Under the pieces are notes generated by a model, which did no database searches, was not told the DNA's origin, and saw only the letters and a list, made by a program, of their open reading frames with translations. Made by a program: the position numbers and the translations under genes. From JAOUFP01 sp963801505 (lineage in GTDB: Bacteria > Nitrospirota > Thermodesulfovibrionia > Thermodesulfovibrionales > UBA6898): a stretch of DNA of 64,000 nucleotides. Every line of letters starts with the position of its first letter. Position 1 is the stretch's first letter. Shown here piece after piece: positions 61,674 through 64,000 of this stretch. The DNA lies in NCBI GenBank assembly GCA_963801505.1, contig CAWDEY010000020.1, forward strand, positions 1 through 64,000, in the 5' to 3' direction.

Positions 61674-62870
61674 TTATCTGATCCGCAAAAATGCAACAGT
61701 TTCGATATGAAATGTGTTCGGGAAAAAGTCAATCTGACAAACGGACTGTATCTCGTACTTTTCGCGCAGCTTTTTAATATCTCTCGCCAAGGTAGCAGGA
61801 TTACAGGATATATATACAATAGTGTCAGCGGGATTCGACAAAATCTTGTTTGCCATATCAGAAGTAAGCCCGGGTCTCGGCGGGTCGAGAATGAGAACAT
61901 CAAATTTATTTTTTATCTTGTACTTTTCAGCAGAAATCCTGACAAACCTGCAATTCTTCAGGTTGTTAAGTTCAATGTTCCTTATTCCATCTCGGACAGC
62001 AAACCGATTTTCTTCAACCGCAACAACTTCATCTGCATGGGCAGCCATGGCAATAGAGAAATTCCCTGCACCTGCATACAGATCGAGGACCTTTTTGCCG
62101 CTTAAGGGAAATATTTTTTGTACAACAAAATCAACCGCTTTTTTATTAAGACTCCAGTGCGCCTGAAAAAAAGTCGTCGGCGCGACAGTATACTGCATGC
62201 CATTAAGATCAAATTCGGTATAGGCAGCACCAGTGCAGGTATCATCATCAAGCATTACTCCTGAAAAGCCTATGGCCCTGTATTTATCAGATAACGACCT
62301 GTCATAACCTCTTCCCTTCAAAAAAACTACCGCTGAATCACCGACCGCAATATGTACATCACTGAGATTTCGTACACTATCGGTTTCCTTGATTTTCTGG
62401 AGCAGTTCATTGATCTCAGGCACCATCAATGGACACTGCTGGAATGTCACTACATCCCTGGAAGATTCCCTGAAAAATCCTACATCTCCGTTTCGTGAAA
62501 CCTTGAATTGTGCCCTGTGACGGTAATTCCACGTCAGGTCATAAAGCGCAGGTTCCAAGGATGTTTCCACGCCGCTTATCCGTCTCAATGAGTCCAGAAT
62601 TATCTCATCTTTCATCAGCCTTTGCTTTTCACATGACACAAACTGCAGACTGCATCCTCCGCATACCCCGAAGACAGAACATCTCGGAGAAATTCTGTAT
62701 TCCGAAGCCTCGAGGACGTTTGATACACTCGCAATAGAATAATCCCTCTTTTTCTCTTCTATGGCCACTTCCACAACTTCACCTGGTATTGCTCCCTTGA
62801 TAAGGATTACCTTTTCGTCCCGGGCTATGGTATACCCCCCGTATGCCGGCATCAATGATTTTAATACCAC
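61674..62870 (-). CDS. rlmD: RlmD/TrmA-type RNA (uracil-C5)-methyltransferase
   Basis: A 398-residue enzyme. The N-terminal TRAM domain (KVILIKGAIPGEVVEVAIEE) is followed by the 4Fe-4S motif CSVFGVCGGCSLQ. The SAM-binding strand is KVLDLYAGAGNFSIAMAAHA, then LDPPRPGLTSDMANKI, and the catalytic Cys is in YISCNPATLARD. It methylates a uracil in 23S rRNA or tRNA; the exact target (U1939, U747 or U54) cannot be read from sequence. It is five bases upstream of no coding overlap and follows the response-regulator gene on the same strand. Confidence 0.9.
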   Translation of the reverse strand: MVLKSLMPAYGGYTIARDEKVILIKGAIPGEVVEVAIEEKKRDYSIASVSNVLEASEYRISPRCSVFGVCGGCSLQFVSCEKQRLMKDEIILDSLRRISGVETSLEPALYDLTWNYRHRAQFKVSRNGDVGFFRESSRDVVTFQQCPLMVPEINELLQKIKETDSVRNLSDVHIAVGDSAVVFLKGRGYDRSLSDKYRAIGFSGVMLDDDTCTGAAYTEFDLNGMQYTVAPTTFFQAHWSLNKKAVDFVVQKIFPLSGKKVLDLYAGAGNFSIAMAAHADEVVAVEENRFAVRDGIRNIELNNLKNCRFVRISAEKYKIKNKFDVLILDPPRPGLTSDMANKILSNPADTIVYISCNPATLARDIKKLREKYEIQSVCQIDFFPNTFHIETVAFLRIR

Positions 62871-62875
62871 TCGTT

Positions 62876-63226
62876 TTATTCCTTTTCAATCAGTTTTTTA
62901 ATGGTTGCCTTCAATTCAGTCATGTCCGACGACTTCACAATATAGGCCTCAGATGCCCAGACAGCGAAATCATCTCTGTAATCATATGCTGTAGACATAA
63001 TAATCGGTAGTCGGGGCTTCTTTTCTTTCATCTGTCTTAATAACTTAATGCCGTCAATATCCGGGAGAAGTATATCAAGGGTGACAAGGTCGGGATCTTC
63101 CTGGTCAAATCTCTCAATAGCCTCCTGTCCATTCGAAGCAGTGACAATATTATATCCTTCCTCCTCGAGTTCCTCTTTGTAAAGTCTTAAAATATTCGGG
63201 TCATCGTCTACTATCAAGATTTTCAT
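62876..63226 (-). CDS. Single-domain response regulator
   Basis: A 116-residue stand-alone receiver: LIVDDDPNILRLYKEELEEE, phospho-acceptor Asp51 (DLVTLDILLPDIDGIKLLRQ), MSTAYDYRDD and Lys98 in AYIVKSSDM. No output domain follows, so it acts by protein interaction or as a phosphorelay link. Its start overlaps the histidine-kinase gene by four bases (63223-63226), so the kinase at the right edge is its partner. It is followed five bases later by the methyltransferase gene. Confidence 0.93.
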   Translation of the reverse strand: MKILIVDDDPNILRLYKEELEEEGYNIVTASNGQEAIERFDQEDPDLVTLDILLPDIDGIKLLRQMKEKKPRLPIIMSTAYDYRDDFAVWASEAYIVKSSDMTELKATIKKLIEKE

Positions 63227-64000
63227 TTTTCTGCCTCCTTTATAGGTATAAAAACTCTAAAAACAGTCCCTTTTTCGACTTTGCTTTCAACTTCGAGTCT
63301 GCCATTATGCTCCTGTATTATTCTATGCGTTATAGCAAGTCCAAGCCCGGTGCCCGAAGCTTTCGTGGTAAAAAACGGATTAAAGATAAAAGCGCGCTCT
63401 TCCTCTGGTATACCCCTCCCGGTGTCCCTTACCTCCAACGCAGCATCATTTCTGTCTACGTATGTCCTGATATATATTGAACCGCTGCCGTTTATCGACT
63501 GAACAGCATTCGAAATAATATTTACGATGGCCTCTTTGACCCTGTGAGGATCAATGAAAATATTCGGAGAAGGACCGTAATCCCGCACAAGAACAATGCC
63601 CCTTTCCTCGATATCGGATTCCATTAACTGCAGGACGTCATCGACGAGCACATTGAAATTGGTATTTTCCCTTGAAAGCCTGACCTCTTTGACAAATCCC
63701 AGTATCTCCTTTAATATGCCTTCCAGCCTTGCAACTTCCTTCACTATTATTCCGGCATATTCTTTGAGGTTGCCCTCCAGTTTCTTTTCAAGTCTCTTGG
63801 CAAACCCTCCAACAGAAACCAGAGGGTTCCTGATCTCATGCGCAACCTTTGCAGCGACCTCTCCGAGCGCAGCCATTTTTTCAGACATAACAAGTTTTTC
63901 ACGCAGATTCTTCAGCTCACTGATATCTCTGACCACATGGACCGATCCGATAAATTCCCCCCCAGAGTCAAATATAGGTGAACTTGAGGTAAGAAATGTG
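63223..64000 (-). CDS. PAS-containing histidine kinase, 5' end outside the window
   Basis: The frame continues to the right edge, so the N-terminus is missing from the window. The end of a PAS domain (SSSPIFDSGGEFIGSVHVVR DIS) leads to HisKA (ALGEVAAKVAHEIRNPLVSV GGFA, phospho-acceptor His) and HATPase_c (REAIVNIISNAVQSINGSGS-type N box, EVRDTGRGIPEEERAFIFNP, FFTTKASGTGLGLAITHRII). It is a cytoplasmic or membrane sensor kinase that phosphorylates the receiver encoded immediately downstream. GTG 63936 is not the real start. Confidence 0.92.
   Translation of the reverse strand, partial: TFLTSSSPIFDSGGEFIGSVHVVRDISELKNLREKLVMSEKMAALGEVAAKVAHEIRNPLVSVGGFAKRLEKKLEGNLKEYAGIIVKEVARLEGILKEILGFVKEVRLSRENTNFNVLVDDVLQLMESDIEERGIVLVRDYGPSPNIFIDPHRVKEAIVNIISNAVQSINGSGSIYIRTYVDRNDAALEVRDTGRGIPEEERAFIFNPFFTTKASGTGLGLAITHRIIQEHNGRLEVESKVEKGTVFRVFIPIKEAEK

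Overview
The window looks like a chromosomal segment of an anaerobic or microaerophilic Gram-negative bacterium, plausibly Nitrospirota (Thermodesulfovibrionia-like) or a deltaproteobacterial-type lineage. The pointers are long secreted multihaem c-type cytochromes with mixed CxxCH and CxxxxCH motifs, a UbiX/UbiA pair of the menaquinone type, ApbE with NusG-II and Gx proteins, NtrC-type two-component systems, a MoeA fused to a periplasmic-binding-like domain, and copper-handling proteins. The taxonomic call is inference; there is no rRNA in the window.

The two halves differ sharply. Positions 1-33 kb are accessory and decaying: intact metal-handling and envelope genes sit among at least a dozen broken genes with single-base frameshifts, internal deletions, lone C-termini and nonsense codons. 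Positions 38-64 kb hold about 25 long core genes with no broken frame. This contrast argues that the lesions on the left are mostly real gene decay rather than uniformly poor sequence.

Layout. 0-3.3 kb: broken tandem DUF1566 protein, an unknown protein, and an ArsS-like radical SAM enzyme. 3.3-10.7 kb: a copper/metal region with a YHS remnant, two Met-rich exported proteins, a cluster of gene scraps, a YHS-HMBD-HMBD CopA ATPase, a double NosL-like protein and a Cys-rich exported protein. 11-17 kb: a wrecked alpha-glucan locus (debranching-type glycosidase remnant, glgE' joined to the tail of a maltokinase, frameshifted glgB, internally deleted glycosyltransferase). 17-22.5 kb: small envelope proteins and a rhodanese lipoprotein with an in-frame TGA. 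23-27.3 kb: an intact 8-haem-motif cytochrome, then a badly frameshifted gene with 15 haem motifs and a duplicated PKD/CarboxypepD-like module. 28-32.6 kb: glycerate kinase, truncated antiporter, and more exported and broken genes. 32.6-37.6 kb: a GC-rich intact operon for sugar dehydrogenase, sugar MFS permease and GH15 glucoamylase.

37.9-43 kb: the most unusual locus. A Lon-type protease lacks the N-terminal LON domain and carries a complete response-regulator receiver domain inserted just before the AAA+ Walker A motif. It is encoded divergently from a membrane histidine kinase and an NtrC-type sigma-54 activator whose receiver is a close relative (about half identical by eye) of the one inside the protease. 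I infer a phosphorelay in which one kinase could control both transcription and proteolysis.

43-64 kb: GspG-like lipoprotein, tRNA-Val, tRNA-Asp, CIRCE-controlled htpG, cold-shock protein, ubiX-ubiA, a short uvrA without its usual insertion domain, apbE/NusG-II/Gx/yacG, dapB, scpB, LysM-NlpC/P60 hydrolase, crcB-DUF190, RACo-like ASKHA protein, MoeA-PBP, RlmD/TrmA-type methyltransferase, and a second two-component pair cut by the right edge. Several families of dispersed palindromic repeats and one IS630-type MITE lie between genes.
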